From Mactromeris polynyma (taxonomy: Eukaryota > Mollusca > Bivalvia > Venerida > Mactridae), in NCBI GenBank assembly GCA_032209605.1, contig JASFXZ010000001.1:37266619-37330618 (forward strand): a stretch of 64,000 nucleotides of DNA, written 5' to 3'. The notes below the pieces were generated by a model. That model was given only the letters and a program-made list of their open reading frames with translations, was not told where the DNA came from and ran no database searches. The position numbers and the translations under genes were made by a program. Below are positions 1 through 11,900 of the stretch, piece by piece (positions within the stretch are counted from its first letter, which is position 1; the number at the start of each line of letters is the position of its first letter).

Positions 1-29
1 ACTTATTTACATAATATGTGACACCATTC

Positions 30-140
30 GTAGAATAACAGAGTTCATAGAATTACGTATACTGGTTCATATGTAACATAGCATTACACAGTTCATAGAA
101 TTCCGCAGTTCACAGGCTTACGTGGCTCACAAGTTCATAC
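30..140. repeat. Degenerate short tandem repeat
   Basis: Several loose copies of a unit resembling gagttcatagaattacg follow one another (gagttcatagaattacg, cagttcatagaattccg, cagttcacaggcttacg). The copies are too diverged to give a precise period. No coding signal is seen. Confidence 0.4.
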
Positions 141-197
141 CCTGAAAGTACAAACAAAGATATTTAATGTAGGTACTTCACATGATTTTATATAACA

Positions 198-395
198 TAT
201 AACCGTGACCTTGAACTTCGCAGAACCTATAACCGTGACCTTGGAACCTTTAACTGTGACCTTGAATGTCACGGAAGCTATAACTGTGACCGTGAACTTC
301 GCGGAACCTACAACTGTGACCTTGGAACCTTTAACTGTGTCATTGAACGTCACGGAACCTTTAACTGTGACATTGAACTTCACGGTACCTCAAGT
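198..395. repeat. Minisatellite with ~81-bp higher-order unit
   Basis: Variants of a core like aactgtgaccttgaac recur with alternating spacings of about 30, 23 and 28 bp. Together these make an approximately 81-bp higher-order unit present about 2.4 times. Because 81 is divisible by three, both strands stay open (roughly 80-107 codons). The resulting Thr/Val-rich peptides are repeat artefacts, not a convincing gene. Confidence 0.75.
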
Positions 396-595
396 GGTGC
401 ATCTTTCATTAAAGGCGTATCCTACAATAACGCCATTTTTTCTAATGCAGAGTTTTCCTTTAAACTTTGTTTATTTGATCAGTGTAAACGTATCTAACCA
501 AAAAATGTTAATACAAAGTGGTCAATAATACAAGTATTATATATTTTTATAATTATTTTCTAAAATTCTATTTGAATTTACAAAGTTGGCCATAC

Positions 596-720
596 CTGTC
601 GAATCGGAATACCAGCATCAATCATACCGACGGCCCTGGCGCGTTCTTCGGTGATCATTCTCGCTATCTTTTCTGTTTTTCGTGTTGGACATACAACGTT
701 GATTGCATTGAAATGAAATT
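596..720 (-). pseudogene. Transposase-like helix-turn-helix exon fragment
   Basis: On the minus strand the frame reads EKIARMITEERARAVGMI followed by DAGIPIRQ. This resembles the N-terminal HTH of Tc1/mariner-type transposases, which often read ERARAVGMLEAG followed by RQVA. The frame reaches a good splice donor, CAG|GTATGG, at 596/595, and an ATG lies at 656-658, so a short first exon of a domesticated or fragmented transposase is possible. Nothing resembling the DDE catalytic domain is seen nearby. The stretch may be a relic or an exon of a gene lying to the left. The family assignment rests on about 25 residues. Confidence 0.4.
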
Positions 721-1270
721 TTACGCTTACTACACAGTGCACGTGATCCTCGTGCCAAAAGTTGATAATCGTACTCGCCTTCACGCGTGGCATGACGATA
801 TTAAGTATTTTCTTTGTGAACGTCGATATTGTACTATGTATAATATTAGAAGCCAAATTTTAAGTCGACTTATGAAACCTTTTGCTTAAATTTGTATTTG
901 ATTACATGGATGTTTAGAAAATTTGTTCAGTGTATGTACAAGAATATGACTATTGTTTGTAGGACTTCCATTTAAATTCCTAACATATTAACATGATGGC
1001 TTATGACTGCAATATTCTTTATATAGTAAGTAAAAATCCAGGAAAATATGCATTGGACGGTAGGATCTACTTGCTTTTTTTATTTTAGGTACGGCGTATG
1101 ATTTATCTTGGTTTTGGCAAAATTATTTTGGCTGTTGTAGCTTCATTTTCTTTAGAAAAAATAAAACAATAAGACCAAGCTGAACAATTTGTAAATTTAA
1201 ATGTCAAATTCTTTTTTGGATTGTTTTAAGTCTTGACTGAGATCTAACATTAACATCATGCACCCACACT

Positions 1271-1642
1271 CGACAACTCTCGGATATGTCCGTACCACTT
1301 CGTTAATCTACGGACATCCTCTAGTGTATTATAGGCGGAGCACTATATGGCGAAATTCAACATTTTGTGCGGTCAAACAATAGTTCTCGTAAAACGGATT
1401 TTAACTTCAATAACTTCGATAAATTCACATAAGAAATGGAGTATCGTTGTCATTTCTAGTTAAAACTCACATATTCCAGTCTTCATGATATAGCTTAAAT
1501 ATGTGATTCTAATCCCGTTGTATCAGCACTCCAGCGTTCACGCCGCCATATTGTTTACATTATATTCGAATGGTATTTCCGAAAGTAGTGCCTTACGAAC
1601 ATCCGAGGCACTGTACGTAGTTGGCCGAGATTTTCGGAATGA
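1271..1642 (+). repeat. 370-bp dispersed repeat, copy 1
   Basis: This stretch is closely similar to the reverse complement of 39658-40025. Shared landmarks include cgacaactctcgg, cgtaccacttcgt, gccatattgtttacat and catccgaggcact. No terminal inverted repeats are obvious. The second copy lies directly upstream of the Ly6-lectin gene start, so the element could carry promoter-like sequence. The motif cgccgccatattg resembles a YY1 site (inference). Confidence 0.8.
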
Positions 1643-1832
1643 TTATAAACCATGATTAACATTAGTGGTATGCAACATGCGCTTTATTTCACACTGCGAT
1701 ATGGGCAGGTTAAAAATGGTGAATGTATCAACAGTCTAAACAGACAGGAATACAATTATCACATACATGTATATTAAAATTATTATGTTGGTGGTTATAA
1801 ATAGAATAAAATTCCATGGGTTGGGTGTGTCC

Positions 1833-1880
1833 TAACATTAATTAAATCTGGATAGGTAACATTAATTAAATCTGGATAGG
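1833..1880. repeat. 24-bp tandem duplication
   Basis: Two exact, adjacent copies of a 24-bp unit beginning taacattaattaaatctgg. Confidence 0.9.
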
Positions 1881-1899
1881 TAGTACCCTAAAAATGGCT

Positions 1900-4800
1900 A
1901 GTCAAGCCTTTCACCCTACAAAAGCCTTTAGTTGTATCTGGTGTGTGATGATCAGAAATACTGAACATATCTTATATGCCAAAATATTGAATTATTTTTA
2001 TATATAATTTGGAGTTGACAAGTTGAACCTGTACATAGATATTTGATTTGTACAACAACTTTGCATGTAATACATACTCTGTATGGGGTGTTGCATGTAT
2101 AAGATCAAATAATCTACTGACTGAATGTTTTTATGTACATGTATTATCATTTTCTATGATTAATATCAACAAATAATTGAAACAGTCCCCAAGTTGATTT
2201 ATTGTGTATGAAATATTACAGTGACTGTAGCGTTTATCAATGTTATGTTCATACATTTTCAATCAGACTCAAAGTTTCTACTCCTAATTGTAAGTTATTG
2301 TCACCATAGCAATGATGTTTTTTTTTTTTTTAGAAGAATTTTAGTCTTTGATTTATTTTTGTTAAGATAGGGACACTATACATTAATATGTTTTAGATCA
2401 TGTTGGTCGGGAAGTGTAATTTGTTACATGTGAAAACTATATTAAAACAAGTTTTTAAATGAATAAGTGTTGTTATAACTCGCACCCCTATGTTACAAAA
2501 ACAGTTTTTGACCAAGAAAGGATGGAGATAGGACTCCCAAATTTTGTTGGTATGCATTTAAGATATTCTACTTTGAAAATGTACAGAAAACTAAAAGTCG
2601 ATTTTGCTCATTTGGCCCCATTTTCTCAGTCACAGTCACATATATCTGTCATATATAACCATATGCTACTTTCCAACGTAAATAATACATTCTTACATTT
2701 TCTTCAGCTAGCTATTGACAATTTCTTTAATGAGGTAAGGTACGAACCACATTTGATATAATATATCGTGTCACTTTAATGGAAGAGTCTGTATAAATAC
2801 ATGATATCGGTGAAGGTGGGTGTCATGCATTTCCGTACAATCCATTGTCTGAACTTATTGCTGATGTCTTTGCTATTTTCATAGATAATTAAGGAGGAAC
2901 TTAGAATAATGTGATAAGTCTTCAATGACCTTTCAGTTCTTCGTAAAAATAAAAAGGAGTCGAGCAGGAAATGTCTCACGCAAATTACACAGCCATCCCA
3001 AGTACACAATGTGAAAATATACGTACCGCCATCAAATGGGCATTGTCAAGAACGCCAAGGGGTGTTTAAACTTTGTTTAAGGGTGCTACTATAATTTTCA
3101 GCAATAAAAAACAATTTTGAAGGATTGAATAAGAGCGAAGTATTTTTGGATTTGTATTTAACGACATTTCCAATGCCGTGAGGCCAGTGTCGCTAAAATC
3201 ATTTTAAATGGTTGTTCAAAAACGTGCGAGGCCTATGTGATGCTGGAGTCTATTCATCCATACCTGCTGTGCAGAACCGAGTTTTTGTCCATTTCCCATT
3301 ATTTTGTTTTATAGGTCCCCTCGCTTATTTCCATTTTTTTATGTCTCCCATTCCAGTTATTCTTAGCATTAATTCATAAATTTATCCCTTCCCAGTTTGT
3401 TTATTCCCTAAGGCTCTGTGTGAGGAGGGCCTCTCTTATAAATGTGGCTTTTCCAGTTACACTTTCTCACTATTCCTCACTATTTTGTAGTAAACAATTA
3501 TTGAACTCCTCAAACAGTCAAAATCCGAGGCTGTCTTCACTTTTCTGTGTACTTAATGTCGTTATGGATATCTACATGATGTAAGTCTCGTGATAATTTC
3601 CAGATGTGACGAATAACATTAACAAAATTTGCGTATAATCGGGAGACGTGTGAAATAATTTATTACCCATAAACTGGAGATAGGCATAACCGTAATTAAT
3701 ATTATACAACCGTCAAGAGATTTCAAAAATATTTAGGGCGATACTTTCTTGCGACTATTGGATTAATTTGCGTATCGAGGTCAGTATTTCAATTACAGTA
3801 TGCAAATGTAAGTGTTTAGCATGGACTAGGAAGTATAACGTTTAACTACAGTCTTCTGTTTTATTTCTATGTCTGCGAGCGAGATATATTTTAATGTCGT
3901 ACATGTGTATGTACAGTACTTCTTTTATAAAGTTTATAAAGTTTTTCGTTGGAATAAGGGTACAATGGAAACAACAACAGCGAAGGTTTATATAATCCTC
4001 CTTTTACATTTACTTCCTGATCATCTTGAGTTTAGTACTTCACAAACTAGTTTTTTTTTCTAATTAAACAATAGTTTTCTCTACTCAACAATGGGTTGAC
4101 ATTGACTATGTGGATGTAGATGTATTCTGTAAAACCCGTATACCCGATATAAATTTAATCATAACCTACAGTGATACCTGTGTTATTTCCCTTTATATCA
4201 TTGACTTTGTTTGAATATTTATGTATATATTTTCAAGTTTATGTGTGCTTTCGAGTTGACTGTGCGCTTTGTAAATACTATTTCCAGTTCGAATTATCTT
4301 CCATTTTATTTTTAAATTAGTACATAAAAAGAAGGACAGGCGCGGGTGACAAAGTTCATTTACCTTCCATTCATATTCATTTGCAAAATAAATAAGTTTA
4401 CATTTTCAGTTCAGACGAGATAATTTGCATGGTGTTGAGGTAGTTTCGAAAGGAATGCCTGAATTGCCAATAACCATCATTTGAAGCCTTCAAGCAGTCC
4501 GGTGATTATGTAAATTAAATATAAGTATAAGGATATTGACTTTATTGCTGAAATAGTTACTCAGTAATATTTCGCTCTAACAAAATACACAAGTTATACA
4601 CAATTAATCTATTTTTCGTCAAGTTCTTTTGGGTGAATTTCAAGGGTGATGTTCAGCATTATATAGTAAAACAGAACTAAATGTAAAGGCACATCTTGTT
4701 GTTATATTAACTGATGGAAATAATTGAATAAGTTTTATTTGATCCATATGCATAATATATATCGTGATACGAATTATTTCAGTTTCAGATATAAATATAT

Positions 4801-6398
4801 AAAACAGCCAGCTGCACATTTACTATTTTTATCTTGACATTAATTTCAATATCCAAGGACTTAACATATTTATGGTTAGTGTACGGGAATTATATGAATT
4901 TATGCGTAGGAACAACACAGCTAATATATCACACTGATACAGATGTGCCAATTATTTGTATGACCTTTACTCTTAAAACAATTAATAATAAATAAACTTT
5001 AAGAAAACCTTCCATTCCTGATGTACCATATCAATTGACCTACCACTTAATTAACGAAGGCCACAGGGCGATCACAAACGTTTTGTCTAAGCACTTCGTT
5101 CTAAAGTGAGATGAAAAATTGCCAAATAAAGGTGTCGAGCAGGAATATCAGATTTAAAGTACAAATCAATCACAAGGTAGCATGAATGTACATATGTTCA
5201 AGTAAACAACTGCAAATCAAAAGGGACACACACAACACACAAACATAAACGAAGAAAAGAGAAGTATCGCCTTAGAACAGACAGTGGAACTTTATCACCG
5301 AGGATTTAAACCAGGTTGGATCGCACACATAATCTCACATGTGTCCTTACCAACCCCTCAAGTCATTGAACATTGTTAATACGAAAGTCCCTGCTACAGA
5401 ACTCACCGACGTAAGAGACAACAATAGTGCTTACCTAAAGATTTACCTTCTACTAAATGCATGCGCGGCAAGATTTTACTATCAATATGTGAATGTAGAC
5501 TCACTTAATGCTTTCAATCATTTAAACCTAATAACCGACTTTCTCATTTGGCTTTCATCAACAGAACTCAACTCACTAGGACCATTTACGAGTGCCCATG
5601 ATTGCAATAACATTTTCGTAAGCGTTGACCAATTGTACGTTTATTGCAATATTTCATAACCGTCTACCGAATGCAATTGAAATAAAGCAAGAAAATAAGT
5701 TGAATACTATACAATGATTTACGACAATTGAATTGCTACAATCGCAAATAAGGAAATTAGTGGCACCGTTTGTCTATGGCGGTTAAGACGGAATATCTGG
5801 CTAATACAAAGGTGAATTGTACGATACGGGTTTAAAGAATACTCCCTCATGTCGTATAAATGTCACGTAGACGCTGGTGGTCAATCGTTCATTGAATTGG
5901 CTTTTGACAAGTGCCAGGAACACAAATTAACTCTTTTCTGCTAAAAGTTATAGTGAAAAACTAAAGACAAGAAATATTTTCAACATAGTTAAATGATTTA
6001 TGACCAAAACTAATCACATAGAATCCGAGTTGTTTTAACAAAGAACTAATTTTCTGAAAAGTTATATTTTGCAAAATACAATGATAAGTAATAAACTGCG
6101 ACAAAGTAAGGTTTATGATTGGAAGGGAAAATAACGGATTTGCAAATTAATGTTCTTGCGTGTTATAAATCAGTTGCTGAAAATAGGATTAAAAAGCACC
6201 GTCTGTTTGTTTCATGTTGGCTTCAATGATTTATATGTACTTACCGGTATGCAGTCTAATTTAAGCGTATATTAGAAATAAGAATGATTTATCATCAACA
6301 CTAAGTACGGAATCGTATTAGAGCCAATTTAATTTGTTTTATTTTTATAATATTTCTATACTTCAATGTCGAAATCAAACGCTTCAGAGTTGGTAATA
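1900..6398. other. Non-coding AT-rich stretch, nothing recognised
   Basis: Only short open frames occur (the longest about 100-106 codons at 2459-2761 and 5339-5659, plus strand). None carries a motif I recognise or is supported by splice-consistent neighbours. Poly-T and simple AT runs are present. I see no RNA gene here. Confidence 0.5.
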
Positions 6399-6576
6399 CA
6401 GTAAAACCTCCCTAAAAAGACCACCATATGGACCTTAGAAAAGTGGTTTCCTTATGGAGATGGTGTTAATAATGAGGTTGACTAAAGAGTAGAACAGTGA
6501 AAATTTATTTAAAAATGGTGTACTTAATTTTGAGTAGGTCATATTATTGAGGCTGCCTTTAAGTGAGGTTTTACTC
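6399..6576. mobile_element. MITE, family B (pogo-like ends)
   Basis: The element starts TA|cagtaaaacctcc and ends gaggttttactc|TA, giving terminal inverted repeats of about 13 bp flanked by TA duplications, as in pogo/Tigger-type transposons. It has no coding capacity. Related copies lie at 35837, 38031 and 53760. Confidence 0.75.
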
Positions 6577-8925
6577 TACGAATTTAATTTTTTTTAAATA
6601 ACAACAAAAAGTATTAATTGGTCCTTTATCATGATCAATGTCAACGCAGTAGATAAATCCAACTTGGTAGTGGACGATAATTTTGACACCGACTGACTGG
6701 CTTTACTTCCATTTGCAGCCATTATTTGGCCTTTGTATTTGTTCACATTAAAAACATTTGTTCATGTCTCTATGTGCTTTTGTGGTGGCTCGGCACATTT
6801 GGCAATCCTTCTTGACTTCTCTATCTTTTATAATTCCAAGAATGAAGATGACATTCTGATAAATATAAAAGTAATCTGCTCGCAGCACGTAATATTCCGT
6901 GCTATAAACTGACATTATCACGAAATTGAATCCTTGACATCTGATAACATAATACCAATTTACACAAGAAATATGTTTAAAACCAGAGGTGTTGGTTATC
7001 TGTTGTTATATAGCCATCTTGTTGCATGTAACGTGGAAATAAATCCTACTGAAGTGAACATAATAGCCACAATGCGATTCAAGAATGATGTTACATAGTT
7101 CTTTCAAGTCTGGTATAAAGGGGAATCTGATTCATCTATTATTAATCTCCCTGGCATAACTTCTTTATGTACATTTACGTTTACACTTTTGTATCTCAGT
7201 TTTTAACCTGAAAAGCATATAATACGATTACATATATGTTTGAATTTGTATCAGATTTGTATTTATAAAACTATGGTTGGGGCAACATTAAAGGCGGTGT
7301 CCAATTCAACAGTAATTTGGAAATAATATTGTACTTTATACCTTAGAGATAACACACAGTTGGTGACCTGAAAATTAAACTTTCACTTTAGAAAGTGACA
7401 AAATGTCGGTTTCTTAAACAATTGAAGAAAGTTAAGTATTACTAGCCAAGATAACAATACTATGAGAAACCTCAGTCATATGTCACTCATTCTGTCTATA
7501 TTGCTAGTTTGAGTACATAAAATTTCAACAAGAATTAAGTTGAACAGATTTTCTTACCATGCTCCATTGTTTGTTTACATTCTTCAGGAATGCCGGAAAT
7601 GGAGCATACTATTTACCATATTTTAGGCGTAGTTGTTATATATGAGGGGTAGATCGTGGCAATGGTGGACAAGGAATAGCTTTTTACAACGCCGCTTCAT
7701 GAGATGCAGTATTTTCCGGTTATGCTCTTTCAATAGCTCTGACATATTCACCAAATTATTTGAGAGACCTTTCATAGACCATTACTTTTCATTATCCAAA
7801 ATTATCAACGATACTTTTAATAGTGTAAATTGATATTAAATAGCTTTTGCTTCCAGTGACTCAAGTAGAAACATGCCATTAAAAGAAAATTCCACAAATT
7901 TGCCAAAATTAGGAAGAGAACCCACTGATTGATGAACTATGGCCTTGATAGGGAGGTCACAAATCATCTCTGTCGAACTATTTTAAATATACCATTGCAG
8001 AGAAGAATTCCAAGGTTTCCTTCAAAGATACTCAGCATAAACTTTGTCCCAACCCCTGACAGCCACGTTTTTAAACCGATGAAAACATCAACATAAGACA
8101 TAGTACTACAGTAACTGTACATTGAATATAAAAACACAACAACTCGAAAATGACAAGGAGATATATTTCATCACAAAATTATAAAAAATTACAAAACAAT
8201 TTCGTACAATAAAATATTAATATCACAGATACATAAATAAACTAACATACAGGTTCAAGGCACATCAAGTAATACCATTCAACATCAGATCTTGAATCTA
8301 AAAATAACACATCATTTTTAAAACATATATTCAGCAACTGTGCAAAGTCTGAACATTCTGTCATTAGTGCTTTTATTATGGCCCTTAATGTTTGTTTTTT
8401 GCACATTTAGGCTACCAGCCAAGTATCAGAAGGGGCCAAAATTTGAAGCTTGCAGTAGACTTTCAGGTGGGACCAACTATCATATCCCATTTAGCAGTAA
8501 AAGTTCTAAATATAGTGACAATGCATAAGCACAGATCACCTTAAGAGCAAACACCTCATCAAGTCAAAAAATTACTCATGTTAGTCATGACAACGTAAGT
8601 TAATGTCAGTGACAAATATGAACAGCTTTTGAGTACATGTGGTTGACATATATTTAAGCTAAACCTCAATTATGTGTGCATGTTTCAACAAGACGTAATT
8701 CCATAGAAAAGGCATCTGAACAAAAATAGATAATGGACTAGAAATATGCATAATTAATTCACCATAAGGTAGATCATCATTTCATAGTGTACACACCGAC
8801 AGAATATGTAATTTAACTTAGATACAAGCCAAACATCAACACCAGATTTTTCATTACCAATAGGTCTCAACTAAACTAAACATAGGAAAATCCATGAGCA
8901 ATGTGCTCAATCTTCAGTAAAAGTT
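6577..8925. other. Non-coding; includes probable TPGS2 3' UTR
   Basis: No protein-coding signal is recognised. A minus-strand AATAAA at 8372-8377 lies about 550 nt beyond the TPGS2 stop and is a possible polyadenylation signal. The rest is unremarkable AT-rich sequence. Confidence 0.4.
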
Positions 8926-11900
8926 TCATTTCTTTCCAGCTAATTGAGAAGCTGATCCACTTGTCTTTAATCCTGTCTGCTGTCCAACCCTAAAACGAAT
9001 ATAATTCATTAGAATTGCAGGTATAATATGCTTGTTTTATCTTTCAACAAGATAAAAGAAATGTAAACTCATTATCAAACAAGAGCTGTTTGGAGAACAG
9101 TGTGCTCCACAGTTCAAACCATTTGCCCATCTGTGGACAAATCATTGAATGTTTTAAGTCATGACATTAAGCCCATTTCCTCATGGTAGGAAAGATTCCC
9201 ATGTAGATTAGTTGAATTCTGATCAGTGGTTACTGACAAATAGCCAAGAATGTATTTGCAAAAAAAAAAGGGCCATAACTCTATTGAAAAATCAGAACCA
9301 GAAATTTCATGATAATATGCACATCTCTTTGTAGAAAGCAAGACTCCATTGAAGCTTTATTGAATTCCAATAAAGTATTCTGAAAAATAGTGCAGAGAGG
9401 ATTTTACATGCAAAATCATCAAAGGGCCATATCTCTGTGAAAGAAATATTGAAATGCAACCTCATGACCATACACATATGTAGGGAAGATTGTCACAAAT
9501 GCTGGTGAATTCTAATAGGGGGCTGCTGAGAAATAGTGCAGACATAATAAAACATGCACAAAATATTAATTAATATTTATACACTTTGACTCACTTTGCA
9601 GAGGCAACATTTGCTTTCTTCCGTAGACTTTGTGACTGTTGAGACTGAGTTTGAGCTGGTACAGGCTTTCTAAAAAAAGTTCACTCTTCAATAAGCATAG
9701 AAAATAAAATAAAATACTAAACATTATATTTATAAAAAGCTGTAAAATGTACTTGTCATGAGCAATGTTTTACTAACTACCTAAATTATCACTTTATATT
9801 GAAAATATCACTTTTGACCAAAAATCAATTACTACCTAAAAATCACATTTTACATAAAATGTTTTTGATTATCCTGCCTATTAGCAAATTTACAGGTCAA
9901 CAAAAATGATCACTATTCAAGTGAATACTCGTACAGTCAATGATAGAATGCCAAACTATTTATCTTAAAGGTTAAATCAAGTTCAAAATCAAGCAAACAA
10001 ATCTAACTTTTTATCTGTTTTTCCTTTGAACACCTTTAATACATCGATCTGTGTCATGGAACTATTGGAATCAGCAGAGTATTGTCCAATCATGCTTAAC
10101 TCAGCATCAAGTTCAAGCCTCAAAGGTGCATACAAATTAAACCATTGCTACAATAAGAAATTGCAATATTTTTATACATTTAAACAATTGAATGTTTGCC
10201 ACATCAGAACAATGGGCATATATATATATATATATATATGGGACAGATGATATCTGACATCAGAACAATGGGCATATATATATATATATATATATGGGAC
10301 AGATGATATCTGACAGACAGGATTTCGACAAACCTGGGGAGACTGCCATCAACAAAATACATGAAGCCAGACTTTCTTTAAGGGCTGTTTGATGCATAGA
10401 ACACCTCAAACAGGGAAGGATTGGGGTGATAAAAACTCACAGGTCCAGGGATGTGATTTGGATAGTCCAGTTCCATCTGTCTACATCTTGTGGGTTTGCT
10501 CCCACCATATTAGTCCAACTGCTGATAGGCACAATATTAAACATTTAATTGGCTTAAGGAGTAATGAGTAAATTTAGGCATATTGTATGAGTTATTATAC
10601 AGGGCTGTTGTGCCTTTCTGTGATATTAGCATACTAGGAGATATTGGCTCGAAGGATTTAGCCAATTTTGGTCTAGTATGCCAATATGGCCATAAGGCAT
10701 ACTGGCCCTGTTTTATAACCTTTTGGTCGCATATGTTGAGATAAAAATAAACCAGTAAACAAGTTTAGTATTGAATTGAAAATAATTGAACATTTCTCTA
10801 GAATAAGTATATAGATCATAAAAGTCTATCAGACAGATTTTGACAAACTTAAATTAAAACCATCGACTTCTAAATCCCAACAGCAACAACTTAAACATCC
10901 ACTGTATGTTCAATGTTTCATTTCTGATGTTTCCCATGCTAAAAAATGACGTCAGACGGAAGCATGCCAAATATTGTTATATGGCACACCCGGATGTATG
11001 CCAAATATCCAATATTTGGCACACCAAGTCACATGATCATAGATATTGCCCTCAGGTTGTCCATATACATTTATGTACAGTGCGTAACTATATTAAGTAA
11101 CATATGCAAACAACAGATTTAATGCAAAGACAATGTGATTCATACCCTCTACATAAGATCATGTCAGAACATTGGTTACATGTATTTGAAACAAAGCTTA
11201 TTTCAACTCAACTCCTACCTTAGTCTGCTGACAGAGGCCAATATCTGTAAATGCATATTGCCACTGAGGAAGTCCTAGATGCATTATCATTAACCTATAG
11301 TATGAGGTGAAGGAATCAGCAACATAATGCCACCGTAAGGATCGGTCTAAAAACCACACTTCAATTGTAGGCTCTGTCCCACCTGAAAAATGTCCTTAGT
11401 TATCTTAGCAATCAAATTAAAACCAATCGTGCAAACACACAAACATTACAGAATTGACATTCTTACTCATAGAAATCTAACTTGGTAGGTCAGGTACCAT
11501 ATTCATTTGTTTATAAGTCTAAGAACCTTATAATAGACCTGTTGCAGTTTCATTTTTCTAGCTTATAAGTCTCATCTCCTGTAATAGGATTGCAAAAAGA
11601 TCTGTCTGCAATAGTTTATTTTACTGGCTTATAAGTCTCATATTTTATCAAGGGATTGACAAAATATGTAATACATTGTACTTTTATATACTCGCTATAT
11701 TTCATATACTCACTTTTAAGTCTAATATCACATGAAAGGTTTGCAAAAAAAGAACTGTTATCTCCTACAACAGATTTGTAAAACATTCTGTAGTATTCTG
11801 ATTTTATCCACTCATAAGAAGGAGTAAACTTTCATACATCCCAGACAATAAGTCTAGGTATTATATCTGGACCGTGATGGATTAAATTGAAATACCATTG

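Noticed and set aside
5339..5659. 106-codon plus frame starting with ATG
   Set aside because: Length is near what chance gives in 64 kb; no domain and no partner exons were found.
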